Assembly: GCF_005491205.1 (NCBI RefSeq)
Contig: NZ_CP028035.1
Location: forward strand, 2,914,001-2,978,000
Origin: Nissabacter sp. SGAir0207
GTDB taxonomy: Bacteria > Pseudomonadota > Gammaproteobacteria > Enterobacterales > Enterobacteriaceae
Direction of reading: 5' to 3'
DNA length: 64,000 nucleotides
The notes under the pieces are model-generated. The model was given only the letters and a program-made list of their open reading frames with translations. It had not been told where the DNA came from and ran no database searches. Positions 1 through 10,979 of this stretch are shown piece by piece (positions within the stretch are counted from its first letter, which is position 1; each line of letters begins with the position of its first letter). Both the position numbers and the translations under genes were made by a program.

Positions 1-118
1 GTTTCTCTGCGACGGTCAGCAGGGCGCAGTCATCGCCAATCCCGAGCTGCACATCCCGGCGGCTATATTTAAACCGGTCAAAGTAACGGGCAATTACGTC
101 AAATTCGCCGCATGCCAT
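1..118 (-). CDS. thiL: Thiamine-monophosphate kinase, N-terminal fragment
   Basis: Only the first 39 codons lie in the window; the gene runs off the left edge. The translation begins [13 protein letters not shown] and contains GIGDDCALL, the N-terminal ATP/Mg-binding signature of ThiL, which phosphorylates thiamine monophosphate to thiamine diphosphate in the cytoplasm. It lies directly downstream of nusB on the same strand, the usual enterobacterial nusB-thiL order. The ATG is at 116-118. The call rests on this short N-terminus plus synteny. Confidence 0.9.
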   Translation of the reverse strand, partial: MACGEFDVIARYFDRFKYSRRDVQLGIGDDCALLTVAEK

Positions 119-140
119 AGTGCTTTTCCAACAAGTAAGA

Positions 141-169
141 TAAATAAGAAAGGCCGGATAACCGGCCTT
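141..169 (-). terminator. Hairpin between nusB and thiL
   Basis: On the minus strand a perfect 8-bp stem (AAGGCCGG / CCGGCCTT, arms 150-157 and 162-169, 4-base loop) is followed by a T-rich stretch broken by C and A. It sits between nusB and thiL, so it could end or attenuate transcription entering thiL. Confidence 0.6.
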
Positions 170-224
170 ATTTATGATGCATTACAAGCAGACACCGTCA
201 GTGGCTGGCAGGGTGGCCCTGCGA

Positions 225-641
225 TCAGCGTTTCTTGCGCACGGTCGGCGCGACTTTGTCCAGCACACCGTTCACAAACTTGTGGCTGTCCTCTGCACCA
301 AAGGTTTTTGCCAGTTCAATGGCTTCGTTGATTGCCACTTTGTAGGGGACATCTTCACGCTTGCTCAGTTCAAACAGCGCGATGCGCAGCACCGCGCGCT
401 CCACCTGGCCCAGCTCTTCGAGCTGACGGGAGAGAACCGGCGCCATCATGGCATCCAGGCTGCTCGCATTGACGGCCACGCCGGACAACAGCTCACGGAA
501 ATAGGCGATGTCGACATCTTTGACATCCTGCTCACTCAGGAACTGTAATTCTACGTCGGCAATGTCATTCTTAGACAACTGCCAGGAGTAAAGCGCCTGG
601 ACGGCACATTCACGGGCGCGGCGACGGGCAGCAGGTTTCAC
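225..641 (-). CDS. nusB: Transcription antitermination factor NusB
   Basis: 138 residues, the normal NusB length. The all-helical NusB fold is evident: N-terminal [15 protein letters not shown], then [13 protein letters not shown] and the C-terminal [12 protein letters not shown] with [10 protein letters not shown]. NusB binds NusE (ribosomal protein S10) and boxA RNA to prevent early termination in rRNA operons. It follows ribE by 20 bp on the same strand, the conserved ribE-nusB pairing. The ATG start agrees with homologues. Confidence 0.97.
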   Translation of the reverse strand: MKPAARRRARECAVQALYSWQLSKNDIADVELQFLSEQDVKDVDIAYFRELLSGVAVNASSLDAMMAPVLSRQLEELGQVERAVLRIALFELSKREDVPYKVAINEAIELAKTFGAEDSHKFVNGVLDKVAPTVRKKR

Positions 642-661
642 GGATATCCCCTTAACTAGAT

Positions 662-1132
662 TCAGGCCTTGATGGCCTTGATAACATTAATCATTTCAAG
701 TGCGGTCAGTGCAGCTTCTGCACCTTTGTTGCCCGCTTTGGTACCAGCACGCTCAATGGCCTGCTCGATGCTTTCAGTGGTCAGCACGCCGAAGGTCACT
801 GGCACTTCGCTGTTCATGGCAACGCTGGCCAGGCCAGAGCTGCACTCACCGGCCACATACTCAAAGTGCGCGGTGCCCCCACGGATTACCGTGCCGAGCG
901 CGACGACGGCGTCATAACGTTTGGTATTGACCAGAGCACGGGCAGCCAGCGGCAGCTCGTAAGCGCCAGGGACCCATACCACGGTGATGTTGTCTTCAGA
1001 AACCTGACCAATGCGTTTCAGGGCATCAATGGCGCCTGCCAGCAAGCTGTCATTGATGAAATTATTAAAACGAGCAATTGCAATCGCCACACGTGCGTCA
1101 GGAGTCGCAACAGCACCTTCGATAACGTTCAT
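662..1132 (-). CDS. ribE: 6,7-dimethyl-8-ribityllumazine synthase
   Basis: 156 residues, typical of lumazine synthase, which condenses 5-amino-6-ribitylaminouracil with 3,4-dihydroxybutanone 4-phosphate in riboflavin synthesis. Family motifs are present: RFNNFIND (about 21-28), GAYELP (56-61) and [14 protein letters not shown] (80-93) with the catalytic His at 89. Enterobacterial gene name ribE; called ribH in other nomenclature. It lies between ribD and nusB, as in E. coli. No FMN riboswitch is apparent upstream. Confidence 0.97.
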   Translation of the reverse strand: MNVIEGAVATPDARVAIAIARFNNFINDSLLAGAIDALKRIGQVSEDNITVVWVPGAYELPLAARALVNTKRYDAVVALGTVIRGGTAHFEYVAGECSSGLASVAMNSEVPVTFGVLTTESIEQAIERAGTKAGNKGAEAALTALEMINVIKAIKA

Positions 1133-1196
1133 ACGCTTTCCTTAAGTTGGGTTCAATACCCCGCAGGGGGGCGGATTCTATCACACTCTTTGCTCA

Positions 1197-1229
1197 CCTG
1201 CGCGTGCGGTTTTGATCTCCACGCGCAGG
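1197..1229. other. Strong hairpin between ribD and ribE
   Basis: Perfect 10-bp inverted repeat (arms 1197-1206 and 1220-1229, 13-base loop) in the 141-bp gap between the ribD stop and the ribE start. No T-run follows on the minus strand, so it is not a standard intrinsic terminator. It may stabilise mRNA ends or attenuate between the two genes. Confidence 0.4.
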
Positions 1230-1273
1230 CAATCGGTTTCTTTGCGTGGATTCGGCCCCAATCCGGCCATCTC

Positions 1274-2422
1274 TCACGCGGGTTTCAGGCGTACCCGCAG
1301 ATCCGGGCCAACCTGCCGTACCTCGCTAAAGGCAAAGCGTGGCGCGTCGGCCAACTGGGTCAGGCCCGGCAGCGCGCACAGGCCGCGGGCGCTGTCGCCC
1401 AACAATTTGGGGGCCAGATAGACGATCAGTTCGTCCACCAGCCCGGCCTGAAGCAGCGCCCCGGCCAGCTGCGCGCCCGCCTCGACCCACACGCTGTTCA
1501 CCTGGCGTTTCGCCAGTTGCATCATCATCAGTACCAGATCAACCTGCCCATCCCGGCCCGGCACCCGCCACTGCTCGACGCTGTCAGGCCATGCCTGTTG
1601 ATCAGCCTCCAGACGCGCCAGCCAGGTCTGGCCGGGCTGGCTCACCAGCCGGTGCTGTGGCGTCACGCGGTTCTGGCTGTCGATGATGATCCGCAAGGGC
1701 TGGCGCAGATCGTCAGCCGTCGCCGGGCAGTCGGCAGAGAGTTGCGCCGCCTGCCGCGCCGGATAGCGCTGGCGCAGCGTCTCATCCAGCTCGTTCCAGC
1801 GCACCGTCAGCGAGGGATCGTCTGCCAGTACCGTGGCGCTACTGCTAAGGATGGCAGAGCTCTCCGCGCGGAAGCGCTGCACATCGCGGCGCGCCTCCGG
1901 TGAGGTGATCCACTGGCTCTCGCCAGAGGCCATGGCGGTACGTCCATCCAGCGATGCGCCCATCTTCAGCTGCACATAGGGGAAGCCGGTGCGCATCCGC
2001 TTGAGGAAACCGCGGTTGATCGCCTCCGCCTCAGGCAGCATCAATCCGTGGCGCACCTCAATGCCCGCCTGTTTCAGGCGGTAGAGGCCGCGCCCCGCCA
2101 CCTCGGGATTAGGGTCTTGCATCGCTGCCACCACCCGGCTGACGCCAGCGGCAATCAGCGCGTCGCAGCAGGGCGGCGTACGCCCGTGGTGGCTACATGG
2201 CTCCAACGTAACATAGGCGGTCGCGCCCACGGCGCGCTCCCCGGCCATGCGCAGCGCATGTACCTCGGCATGTGGCTCGCCGGCGCGCAGGTGATACCCT
2301 TCGCCGACAATCTCGCCGTCGCGCACGATAACACAGCCCACATTGGGGTTAGGCGTCGTGGTAAAACGGCCCAGCCGCGCCAGTTCAAAGGCGCGCGCCA
2401 TGTAAAATTCATCGTGCTGCAT
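1274..2422 (-). CDS. ribD: Bifunctional riboflavin deaminase/reductase RibD
   Basis: 382 residues with two domains. The N-terminal deaminase (about 1-145) has the zinc-site motifs H51-A-E53 and PCSHHGRTPPC with C76 and C85. The C-terminal reductase (about 150-382) has LKMGASLDGRTA and ends in the NADPH-binding VWVEAGAQLAGALL region. It performs steps two and three of riboflavin synthesis after GTP cyclohydrolase II. It starts 8 bp after the nrdR stop, so the pair is probably cotranscribed, as in E. coli. Confidence 0.96.
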   Translation of the reverse strand: MQHDEFYMARAFELARLGRFTTTPNPNVGCVIVRDGEIVGEGYHLRAGEPHAEVHALRMAGERAVGATAYVTLEPCSHHGRTPPCCDALIAAGVSRVVAAMQDPNPEVAGRGLYRLKQAGIEVRHGLMLPEAEAINRGFLKRMRTGFPYVQLKMGASLDGRTAMASGESQWITSPEARRDVQRFRAESSAILSSSATVLADDPSLTVRWNELDETLRQRYPARQAAQLSADCPATADDLRQPLRIIIDSQNRVTPQHRLVSQPGQTWLARLEADQQAWPDSVEQWRVPGRDGQVDLVLMMMQLAKRQVNSVWVEAGAQLAGALLQAGLVDELIVYLAPKLLGDSARGLCALPGLTQLADAPRFAFSEVRQVGPDLRVRLKPA

Positions 2423-2430
2423 GGGATCCC

Positions 2431-2880
2431 TTAATCTTGCAGGCGGGCGATCTCTTCGCCGAACTCACGGACATCTTCGAAGCTGCGGTAGACCGAGGCG
2501 AAACGAATATAAGCGACCTTGTCGAGACGCTTCAGCGCATCCATGACCAGACCGCCGACCATCTTGGCGGGCACCTCGCGCTCGCCGGTGGCGCGCAGCT
2601 GGGACTTGATATGGCTGATGGCCATCTCAACGTCATCGGAGCTGACCGGACGCTTCTCCAGCGCCTTCAGCATCCCGCTGCGCAACTTGTCCTCATTGAA
2701 CGGCTCGCGCACGTCATTGCTCTTGATAACGCGCGGCATCACCAGTTCCGCCACCTCAAAGGTGGTAAAGCGTTCATTGCAGACCAGACACTGGCGACGG
2801 CGGCGAACCTGCGATCCATCACCCACCAGGCGTGAATCAATCACTTTCGTATCAACTGCGGCACAAAATGGACAGTGCAT
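2431..2880 (-). CDS. nrdR: Transcriptional repressor NrdR
   Basis: 149 residues, the family length. An N-terminal zinc ribbon with C3, C6, C31 and C34 (CPFC / CLVC) precedes an ATP-cone domain starting around residue 49 ([18 protein letters not shown]). NrdR senses ATP/dATP and represses ribonucleotide reductase operons through NrdR boxes. First gene of the nrdR-ribD-ribE-nusB series and divergent from yajI across a 187-bp gap. Confidence 0.97.
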   Translation of the reverse strand: MHCPFCAAVDTKVIDSRLVGDGSQVRRRRQCLVCNERFTTFEVAELVMPRVIKSNDVREPFNEDKLRSGMLKALEKRPVSSDDVEMAISHIKSQLRATGEREVPAKMVGGLVMDALKRLDKVAYIRFASVYRSFEDVREFGEEIARLQD

Positions 2881-3067
2881 GGCGCTTCCTGATTAGCATT
2901 TCTGACTGGTTGTTAGTTTACCGCGAACTGCCGCGACTAAAAAGGCTGATGCCCATTTGTTGGGAAGCGCTTCCCGGATTGGCCAGCCCACGCCCGGCTT
3001 TTGCATGACTTTCGCTGGCTGGCGGACTAAGCTCTAGAGAGCGAATCTGGAAAAGGAAATCACCGAC

Positions 3068-3661
3068 ATGACAACCAGTTACTGCCTTCCCGCCCCGCGT
3101 GCGCTGCGGCGCGCCGCCCTGCTCTTCCCGCTGTTGTTGAGTGCCTGCGCCCAAAACCCCGAAGTGCCAAAGCTGAAATCCGAAGTGGTCCAGCTTAACC
3201 AGAAATTGCAGGCATTGACCGACGAGGCCACCGCGCTGGAGCAGCAGAGCCAGCTTAACCGTCAGTCAGAGAGCGGCGTCTACCTGCTGCCAGCGGCCAA
3301 TAACCCGGCGGCGCTGCGCAGCGCCATCGGCGAGATCAGCGTCTCTATCAGCCACCTCGCCCCGGAGGCAAATGGCGCGCAGGCGCTGCTGCATCTCCGC
3401 GCGCGCTCCGGCACCACCCTGCCCGGCTTCACGGCCGTGGTGGACTGGGGCCACCTCGACCCCACCACCGGCCAGCCGTTGCTGGTTGATATGCTCTCCC
3501 AGCCCATCAGCGTCAGCGATGCCCTGCTGCCACGCACTGAAGTAACGCTGGAGTTGCGCTTCAGCGGCCAGACGCCAGAGCAGCTCGGCTTTATCCGGCT
3601 GCGTGACGTCACGCCCACCGCCCAGAGTGCGCCCGCCCCGGACGCCGCCCCGCAGCCATAA
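3068..3661 (+). CDS. yajI: DUF3251 lipoprotein YajI
   Basis: 197 residues. A signal peptide ends in the lipobox L24-S-A-C27, so the mature protein should be a lipid-anchored envelope protein. A short heptad-like stretch (KLKSEVVQLNQKLQALTDEATALEQQ, shown here only as residues about 35-62) suggests a coiled coil, followed by a DUF3251-type domain and a Pro/Ala-rich tail. Its position beside nrdR matches E. coli yajI. Molecular function unknown. The tsx and yajD genes found next to it in E. coli are absent. Confidence 0.8.
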   Translation: MTTSYCLPAPRALRRAALLFPLLLSACAQNPEVPKLKSEVVQLNQKLQALTDEATALEQQSQLNRQSESGVYLLPAANNPAALRSAIGEISVSISHLAPEANGAQALLHLRARSGTTLPGFTAVVDWGHLDPTTGQPLLVDMLSQPISVSDALLPRTEVTLELRFSGQTPEQLGFIRLRDVTPTAQSAPAPDAAPQP

Positions 3662-3689
3662 AAAAACCCCGCGATGCGGGGTTTTTTTA
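3661..3689. terminator. Bidirectional terminator between yajI and secF
   Basis: Symmetrical structure: A-run, ACCCCGC / GCGGGGT stem with a 2-base centre, then a T-run. It serves yajI on the plus strand and secF on the minus strand, both of which end within 20 bp of it. Confidence 0.9.
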
Positions 3690-3704
3690 TTAGAGACCTG
3701 ACGC

Positions 3705-4676
3705 TTAGCGCAGGATGTTGGGCTGGTCTGCCCCCTCTTTCTCCACCTTCTGTTGCAGCATGTGCTCGCGCTTCATGCCCAGTTTCAGCGCCAGCGCCGA
3801 AGCCACATAGATGGAGGAGACCGTACCGATGGAGACACCGATCAGCATGGTCAGGGAGAAGCCTTCCAGCAGCGCGCCGCCGAAGATGTAGAGCATCAAG
3901 ACCACCATCAGCGTGGTGGCGGAGGTCATGATGGTACGGCTCAGCGTCTGGGTCAGGGAGACGTTGGTGATCTCGTAAGCATTGCCGCGGCGGATCTTGC
4001 GGAAGTTCTCACGGATACGGTCTGACACCACGATACTGTCGTTCAGCGAGTAACCAATGACCGACATCAGCGAGGCGATGATGGTCAGGTCAATCTCGAT
4101 GTGGAACAGTGACAGCACACCCATGGTGATGATGACGTCGTGCGCCAGTGCCAGTACGGCACCCAGCGCCAGTCGCCACTCAAAGCGGAAACCGACGTAC
4201 ACCAGAATGGAGATCAGTGCCACCAGCAGCGCCATGCCGCCAGCCTGCGCCAGATCGCTGCCGACGCTCGGGCCGACGAACTCCACCCGTTTCACCGTGG
4301 CATTCTTGTCGACTTCACTGTTGACCAGCGAAATCACCTTGTTGCCCAGCTCCTGGCCAGCGCTGCCGCTGACGGGCGGCAAACGCACCATCACGTCACG
4401 GCTGCTGCCGAAGTTCTGCACCACTGGCTCGGCAAAACCAGCCTTCTCCAGCGCACCGCGCAGGGTATCGAGGTTTGCTGGCTGGTCGAGGGTGATCTCA
4501 ATGACCGTCCCGCCGGTGAAGTCCAGGCCCCAGTTGAAGCCACGTACGCCCATGATGATCACCGAAGCGATCAGCAACAGCCCGGAGATACAGAAGGCCA
4601 GGTTGTCCCAGCGCATAAAGTCATAGACTTTACGGCCGTAGTTCAGTTGTTCAACACTATATTGTTGTTGTGCCAC
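3705..4676 (-). CDS. secF: Protein translocase subunit SecF
   Basis: 323 residues from a GTG start at 4674-4676, preceded by GAGGAGTG at good spacing. An upstream ATG in the same frame would overlap secD by 68 bp and add 26 residues absent from homologues, so GTG is preferred. Six membrane segments, with [28 protein letters not shown] and the periplasmic FTGGTVIEI region typical of SecF. With SecD and YajC it uses the proton motive force to assist SecYEG export. The gap after secD is 10 bp. Confidence 0.96.
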   Translation of the reverse strand: MAQQQYSVEQLNYGRKVYDFMRWDNLAFCISGLLLIASVIIMGVRGFNWGLDFTGGTVIEITLDQPANLDTLRGALEKAGFAEPVVQNFGSSRDVMVRLPPVSGSAGQELGNKVISLVNSEVDKNATVKRVEFVGPSVGSDLAQAGGMALLVALISILVYVGFRFEWRLALGAVLALAHDVIITMGVLSLFHIEIDLTIIASLMSVIGYSLNDSIVVSDRIRENFRKIRRGNAYEITNVSLTQTLSRTIMTSATTLMVVLMLYIFGGALLEGFSLTMLIGVSIGTVSSIYVASALALKLGMKREHMLQQKVEKEGADQPNILR

Positions 4677-4686
4677 AACGCACTCC

Positions 4687-6534
4687 TCAGATAGACAGCT
4701 TGTTGATGCGCTTGCCGCCGTAAAGCAGGTTGACGATGGCACGGGTACCGACAATGGAGGTAAACATCGAGGTCGCTACACCGATTGCGGTGGTGATGGC
4801 GAAGCCCTTGATGGAACCTGTCCCCACGGCATACAGGATGATGGCCGTGATCAATGTGGTGACGTTGGCGTCAACAATACTGGAGAACGCGCCGCGATAG
4901 CCTTCATGGATCGACTGCTGGATGGAGCGGCCATTACGGATCTCCTCCTTGATGCGCTCGTTGATCAGCACGTTGGCGTCAACCGCCACCGCCAGCGTCA
5001 AGACGATACCGGCAATGCCCGGCATGGTCAGGGTCGCCCCCGGCAGCAGGGACATGATGCCGACAATCAGCACCAGGTTGACGATCAGTGCAGCGGTCGC
5101 GATCAGGCCGAACTTACGGTAGAAGACCACCATAAAGACGATGGACGCCACCAGACCCCACAGGCAAGCCTCAAGGCCCTGCGTGATGTTCTGCATACCC
5201 AGAGTCGGGCCGATGGTGCGCTCTTCAACAATCTGGATTGGCGCAATCAGCGCACCGGCACGCAGCAGCAGCGAGAGCTGGCGCGCTTCATTCGGATCGT
5301 TGATGCCGGTAATACGGAAGCTGTTGCCCAGACGTGACTGGATGGTCGCCACGTTGATCACCTCTTCCTGTTTCACCAGGATGCTGCGACCGTTGGCATC
5401 TTTCTTGCCGCTGTCCTTGTACTCCACAAACAGGGTCGCCATCGGCTTGCCGATGTTGTCCTTGGTGAAGTTGGACATCGCTGAGCCACCCGCGCCGTCC
5501 AGGGAGATATTGACCTGCGGCTGGTTGTACTCATCCATGCTGGAGTTGGAGTCGGTGATGTGGTCACCGGTCAGGATAACGCGCTTATAGAGCACCACCG
5601 GACGGCCGTCACGGGTGGATTTCACTTCGCTGTCGCCCGGTACACGGTTCGCGTCTGCCGCAGCGGCATCGACGTTGGTGTTCACCAGACGGAACTCCAG
5701 GGTCGCGGTGGCGCCCAGGATCTCTTTGGCGCGCGCGGTGTCCTGGATGCCCGGCAGCTCAACCACGATGCGGTCAGCACCCTGGCGCTGCACCAGCGGC
5801 TCAGCCACGCCGAGTTGGTTGACACGGTTACGCAGGATGTTGATGTTCTGCTGCACCGCATCTTCACGGGACTGGCGCAGACGGTCATCGGTCATCACGA
5901 TGCGCAGCGCATTGTCGCCCGAGGTGTTGAGCACCAGATCGCGATGGCGCGGCGAGAGGTAGCTCAGCGCGCTGTCACGGGTGGCGGCGTCACGGAAACG
6001 GATCTCCACCGCGTTGTCCGGCAGCTTGCGTACCGTCGCATAAGGGATGCTCTTGTCGCGCAGGTCACCGCGCAGGGTATCCATCATCTGCTCTTGCAGC
6101 TTGCCCATGGCGGTTTCCATGTCCACTTCCATCAGGAAGTGCACACCGCCGCGCAGGTCGAGGCCAAGTTTCATCGGCTCGGCATTGAGGCGGGCGAGCC
6201 AGGTCGGGGTGGCCGGTGCCAGGTTGAGGGCAATCACATATTTATCGCCCAGCGCGGTGGTCAGCGCTTCGCGCGCCCGCAGCTGAACGTCAGTATCTTT
6301 AAAGCGAGCCAGGATGGCCCCATTTTCCAAGGCAATGGACTTGCTCGCGATCTTGTCTTGTTCTAATACACTTTTGACTTGGTCCAGCGTGGCCATACTG
6401 GCGTCGGAGCCCCGAGCGCCAGTAATCTGCACAGCCGGATCCTCACCATAAAGGTTGGGAAGCGCATAAAGCAAACCGATGAGGATCACGGCGATCAACA
6501 TCAGGTACTTCCACAAAGGATATCGGTTTAACAC
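4687..6534 (-). CDS. secD: Protein translocase subunit SecD
   Basis: 615 residues, the E. coli length. A single N-terminal membrane helix ([20 protein letters not shown] region) precedes the large periplasmic P1 domain ([28 protein letters not shown]) and a C-terminal bundle of membrane segments including [16 protein letters not shown]. Member of the SecDF RND-type family. It belongs to the yajC-secD-secF operon, 25 bp behind yajC. Confidence 0.97.
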   Translation of the reverse strand: MLNRYPLWKYLMLIAVILIGLLYALPNLYGEDPAVQITGARGSDASMATLDQVKSVLEQDKIASKSIALENGAILARFKDTDVQLRAREALTTALGDKYVIALNLAPATPTWLARLNAEPMKLGLDLRGGVHFLMEVDMETAMGKLQEQMMDTLRGDLRDKSIPYATVRKLPDNAVEIRFRDAATRDSALSYLSPRHRDLVLNTSGDNALRIVMTDDRLRQSREDAVQQNINILRNRVNQLGVAEPLVQRQGADRIVVELPGIQDTARAKEILGATATLEFRLVNTNVDAAAADANRVPGDSEVKSTRDGRPVVLYKRVILTGDHITDSNSSMDEYNQPQVNISLDGAGGSAMSNFTKDNIGKPMATLFVEYKDSGKKDANGRSILVKQEEVINVATIQSRLGNSFRITGINDPNEARQLSLLLRAGALIAPIQIVEERTIGPTLGMQNITQGLEACLWGLVASIVFMVVFYRKFGLIATAALIVNLVLIVGIMSLLPGATLTMPGIAGIVLTLAVAVDANVLINERIKEEIRNGRSIQQSIHEGYRGAFSSIVDANVTTLITAIILYAVGTGSIKGFAITTAIGVATSMFTSIVGTRAIVNLLYGGKRINKLSI

Positions 6535-6559
6535 GGCAGTTCCCTTCGGGAAAATTCAA

Positions 6560-6895
6560 TTACAGAGCCTTCATCGTACCTTTCGGCAGAACGGCGGTTA
6601 CGTAGTCACGCTTGATGGTCACTTCCGTGGTGTCATTGAGCGCAATCACGATGTAACCCGTCTCTGCCACTTTGGATACACGGCCGATCAGGCCACCGTT
6701 GGTCAGCACCTCATCACCCTTACCGATCGAATCCATCAGCTTTTTATGTTCCTTGCTGCGTTTCTGCTGCGGGCGCAGGATCATGAAGTAGAAGATCAGA
6801 CCGAAGACCACCAGCATAATGACCAGAGAGTACGGGCTGGATTGGCCGGCCGGCGCGCCTGCCGCGGCAACAGCATCAGAAATGAAAAGACTCAT
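6560..6895 (-). CDS. yajC: Sec translocon accessory protein YajC
   Basis: 111 residues with one membrane helix (about 21-40, LVIMLVVFGLIFYFMILRP) followed by the basic PQQKRSKEHKKLMDSIGKGDEVLT stretch diagnostic of YajC and a small C-terminal beta domain. It forms a complex with SecDF and associates with SecYEG and YidC. Lies between tgt and secD, the standard order. Confidence 0.96.
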   Translation of the reverse strand: MSLFISDAVAAAGAPAGQSSPYSLVIMLVVFGLIFYFMILRPQQKRSKEHKKLMDSIGKGDEVLTNGGLIGRVSKVAETGYIVIALNDTTEVTIKRDYVTAVLPKGTMKAL

Positions 6896-6934
6896 TGAAT
6901 TTCCCTCATTGTTATCGAAATCAGTAGTGTGAAA

Positions 6935-8152
<1,218 letters not shown>

Positions 8153-9223
8153 TTACTGGCCGACCTGCTGTTGCGGGGCCAGGGGGTTACGGGTGATGAA
8201 CATCGCATCACCGTAACTGAAGAAGCGGTACTGCTCCGCCACTGCCTCGGCATAGGCCTTCATGGTCGGGCGGTAGCCGGCGAAGGCGGACACCAGCATG
8301 ATCAGCGTGGACTCCGGCAGGTGGAAGTTGGTCACCAGCGCATCCACCACCTGGTACTCATAACCGGGGTAGATGAAGATTTGGGTATCGCCGAAGAACG
8401 GGGCGAGCGGTGCCTCCTGGCTGGCCTGCGCCGCGCTCTCCAGCGAGCGCACCGAGGTGGTGCCGACGGCGATCACACGCTTGCCGCGCGCCTTACAGGC
8501 CAGCACCGCATCGACCACCTCTTGCGGCACTTCCGCGTACTCGGAGTGCATGATGTGATCTTCAATGCTCTCCACCCGCACCGGCTGGAAGGTGCCCGCG
8601 CCGACGTGCAGCGTCACAAAGGCCATCTCCACGCCTTTCGTCTTCAGGGCCGCCAGCAGCGGCTCATCGAAGTGCAGGCCCGCCGTCGGCGCGGCGACCG
8701 CACCCGGCTTCTCGCTGTAGACCGTCTGGTACAGTTCGCGGTCGGACTCCTCGTCCGGGCGATCAATGTAGGGCGGCAGCGGCATGTGGCCGATGTCATT
8801 GAGGACGGTGAACACGTCGCGCGCATCGTTGAAGCGCAGCTCGAACAGCGCGTCGTGGCGCGCCACCATGGTGGCGGAGAGGCTCTCGTCATCACCCAAC
8901 AGCAGCTCCGCGCCAACCTTCGGCGCCTTGGAGGCACGCACGTGCGCCAGCACGCGGTGGTCATCCAGCACGCGCTCCACCAGCACTTCAATCTTGCCGC
9001 CGCTGACCTTGCGGCCAAACATCCGCGCCGGGATCACCCGGGTATTGTTGAAGACCAGCAGGTCGCCCGCTTCCAGCTTCTCCAGCAGGTCGGTAAAGAC
9101 GCCGTGCGTCAATTCACCGGTCGGGCCGTCGAGGGAGAGCAAGCGGCAGCCGCTGCGCTCGGCCTGAGGGTAGCGGGCAATAAGGGATTCTGGGAGTTCA
9201 AACGAGAAATCAGCGACGCGCAT
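8153..9223 (-). CDS. queA: S-adenosylmethionine:tRNA ribosyltransferase-isomerase
   Basis: 356 residues. Starts [19 protein letters not shown], the conserved QueA N-terminus, and carries [40 protein letters not shown] and [18 protein letters not shown]. It transfers the ribosyl part of SAM to preQ1-tRNA to make epoxyqueuosine. Forms the queA-tgt pair. Divergent from acpH across about 100 bp, which should contain both promoters. Confidence 0.98.
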   Translation of the reverse strand: MRVADFSFELPESLIARYPQAERSGCRLLSLDGPTGELTHGVFTDLLEKLEAGDLLVFNNTRVIPARMFGRKVSGGKIEVLVERVLDDHRVLAHVRASKAPKVGAELLLGDDESLSATMVARHDALFELRFNDARDVFTVLNDIGHMPLPPYIDRPDEESDRELYQTVYSEKPGAVAAPTAGLHFDEPLLAALKTKGVEMAFVTLHVGAGTFQPVRVESIEDHIMHSEYAEVPQEVVDAVLACKARGKRVIAVGTTSVRSLESAAQASQEAPLAPFFGDTQIFIYPGYEYQVVDALVTNFHLPESTLIMLVSAFAGYRPTMKAYAEAVAEQYRFFSYGDAMFITRNPLAPQQQVGQ

Positions 9224-9327
9224 AGCAATTTAGTTCACATGAAAAACAGGCGGCTTAGTCTAGAGGGAGCACCGCCGCGCTGCAACAATTAAGGGCGCGG
9301 ATGGCCCGAAATGGTTATACTCGCCGG

Positions 9328-9909
9328 ATGAATTTTCTAGCCCACCTTCATCTGGCCGAGCTGGCCCAAAGCTCACTGCTCGGCAACCTGGCTGCGGACT
9401 TCGTCCGGGGCGACCCGCGCCATGACTACCCGCCGGAAGTGGCGGCCGGGATCATGATGCATCGCCGGGTTGACGTGCTGACCGACAGCCTGCCAGCGGT
9501 CAAACGCGCCCGCGCCCTGTTCAGCGACGACTACCGCCGCGTGGCACCTATTACTATGGATGTGCTGTGGGATCACTTCCTGGCGCTGCACTGGGCCAAA
9601 CTGGAGGCGGATTATACGCTGCCGGCCTTTATCAACCATGCGCAGCGTCAAATTTTGCCCGCTTCTTCGGCGATGCCGGAGCGTTTCCAGAACCTCAACC
9701 GCTACCTGTGGCCAGAGCGCTGGCTGGAGCGCTACGCCGATCTGCCCTATCTGGCGACGGTGCTTGAGCGGATGGCAATCCGCCGCCCTCGCCTGCACCG
9801 GCTGGCTGGCTCCTATGCCGATCTTGAGCGCCAATACCCGCACTTTGAAGCGATCTTCTTCGAATTTTATCCGGAGATGATGGCAAAAGCGCGCGCGGGA
9901 GAGCTTTAA
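9328..9909 (+). CDS. acpH: Acyl carrier protein phosphodiesterase
   Basis: 193 residues from the ATG at 9328 ([12 protein letters not shown]), equal to E. coli AcpH. A possible start at 9301 adds nine unconserved residues. HD-like metal-binding motifs are visible: [24 protein letters not shown] and RLHRLAGSY. It removes 4'-phosphopantetheine from acyl carrier protein. Location next to queA matches E. coli. Confidence 0.93.
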   Translation: MNFLAHLHLAELAQSSLLGNLAADFVRGDPRHDYPPEVAAGIMMHRRVDVLTDSLPAVKRARALFSDDYRRVAPITMDVLWDHFLALHWAKLEADYTLPAFINHAQRQILPASSAMPERFQNLNRYLWPERWLERYADLPYLATVLERMAIRRPRLHRLAGSYADLERQYPHFEAIFFEFYPEMMAKARAGEL

Positions 9910-9967
9910 ATTCGCCGGGCGAACAAAAAATAAGCCGCTCTTTTATAACGGTTATTGTTAAAACAAG

Positions 9968-10004
9968 ATAGTTTTTATAGCTTGTAACGATAGCCGTAAA
10001 CTAT
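9968..10004 (+). promoter_or_regulatory. OxyR-type binding site upstream of the peroxiredoxin gene
   Basis: OxyR contacts four tetramers with the layout ATAG-N7-CTAT-N7-ATAG-N7-CTAT. Here ATAG at 9968, ATAG at 9990 and CTAT at 10001 fall exactly on that spacing; the second element (AGCT at 9979) is degenerate. It lies 104-140 bp before the peroxiredoxin start and about 45 bp before a -10-like TATACT at 10050-10055. The match is seen directly; OxyR control is inferred. Confidence 0.7.
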
Positions 10005-10049
10005 CTGATTGATTGGTCTCGCGCCCTTTATTCGACCGGACTAAATCCC

Positions 10050-10055
10050 TATACT
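10050..10055 (+). promoter_or_regulatory. Putative -10 element for the peroxiredoxin gene
   Basis: TATACT with a weak TTTATT 17 bp upstream at 10027-10032. A poor -35 is compatible with an activator-dependent promoter such as one using the OxyR-type site just upstream. Confidence 0.45.
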
Positions 10056-10107
10056 GCCTCGGTCTTATTCATCAATTGTCCTTTAACCTGATATTACAGG
10101 AGTAATT

Positions 10108-10710
10108 ATGGTCCTGGTAACTCGTCCAGCCCCAGACTTTACCGCAGCTGCCGTACTGGGCAGTGGTGAAATCGTTGATAACTTCAACTTCAAAAAACAC
10201 ACCGCTGGCAAACCTACCGTTGTCTTCTTCTGGCCGATGGACTTCACCTTCGTGTGCCCGTCTGAGCTGATCGCCTTCGACAACCGCTACGCTGAATTCC
10301 AGAACCGTGGCGTGGAAGTGATCGGTGTTTCCTTCGACTCCGAGTTCGTTCACAACGCATGGCGTAAAACCCCGGTTGAGAACGGCGGCATCGGCGAAGT
10401 GAAGTACGCGATGGTTGCTGACGTGAAGCGTGAAATCCAGAAAGCTTACGGCATCGAGCACCCGGAAGCGGGCGTGGCGCTGCGTGGCTCCTTCCTGATC
10501 GACAAAGAAGGTATCGTGCGCCACCAGGTGGTGAACGACCTGCCGCTGGGCCGTAACATCGACGAAATGCTGCGTATGGTTGACGCGCTGCAATTCCACG
10601 AAGAGCACGGCGAAGTGTGCCCGGCTCAGTGGGAAAAAGGGAAAACCGGCATGGGCGCGTCTCCGGACGGCGTTGCCAAGTACCTGTCTGAAAACGCGAC
10701 CAACCTGTAA
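10108..10710 (+). CDS. Typical 2-Cys peroxiredoxin (AhpC/TsaA family)
   Basis: 200 residues. The peroxidatic cysteine is C50 in DFTFVCPSE and the resolving cysteine is C171 in EVCPAQW, the typical 2-Cys arrangement. It reduces hydrogen peroxide and organic hydroperoxides in the cytoplasm. A good ribosome binding site (CAGGAG) precedes the ATG. Codon use is strongly biased to optimal codons, which suggests high expression. No ahpF is adjacent, so the reductant is more likely thioredoxin. The gene is an insertion relative to the E. coli acpH-malZ interval. Confidence 0.93.
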   Translation: MVLVTRPAPDFTAAAVLGSGEIVDNFNFKKHTAGKPTVVFFWPMDFTFVCPSELIAFDNRYAEFQNRGVEVIGVSFDSEFVHNAWRKTPVENGGIGEVKYAMVADVKREIQKAYGIEHPEAGVALRGSFLIDKEGIVRHQVVNDLPLGRNIDEMLRMVDALQFHEEHGEVCPAQWEKGKTGMGASPDGVAKYLSENATNL

Positions 10711-10748
10711 TGCTGTGCCGGCCCTGCCGGCTAAAGACTCAGGTAATG

Positions 10749-10777
10749 ACCGGCGGCCCTGTCCGCCGGTTTTTTAT
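10749..10777 (+). terminator. Terminator after the peroxiredoxin gene
   Basis: GC-rich stem (ACCGGCGG / CCGCCGGT) followed by TTTTTT, about 40 bp after the peroxiredoxin stop. Confidence 0.9.
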
Positions 10778-10979
10778 GCCTGCACGCCCACGGTGCCCCC
10801 GCTGCACCACCCTGTCCGCCAAATGAAAATTTTTCCTGTCTTTTCTTTCACTTCCGCTGCTTTTTTGTCCTGATTGCCGGTAGGCTGGTGAGGTAACGCT
10901 TGCGCGCCGATCTGGCGCGGCCTTTGCAGCTCACTTGGGGCAAATGCCCGGATAATAATCAGCACAGACAGGAGTGGTT

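Noticed and set aside
1133..1273. FMN riboswitch upstream of ribE
   Set aside because: Only a simple 10-bp hairpin is present; the conserved multi-stem FMN aptamer sequence is absent.
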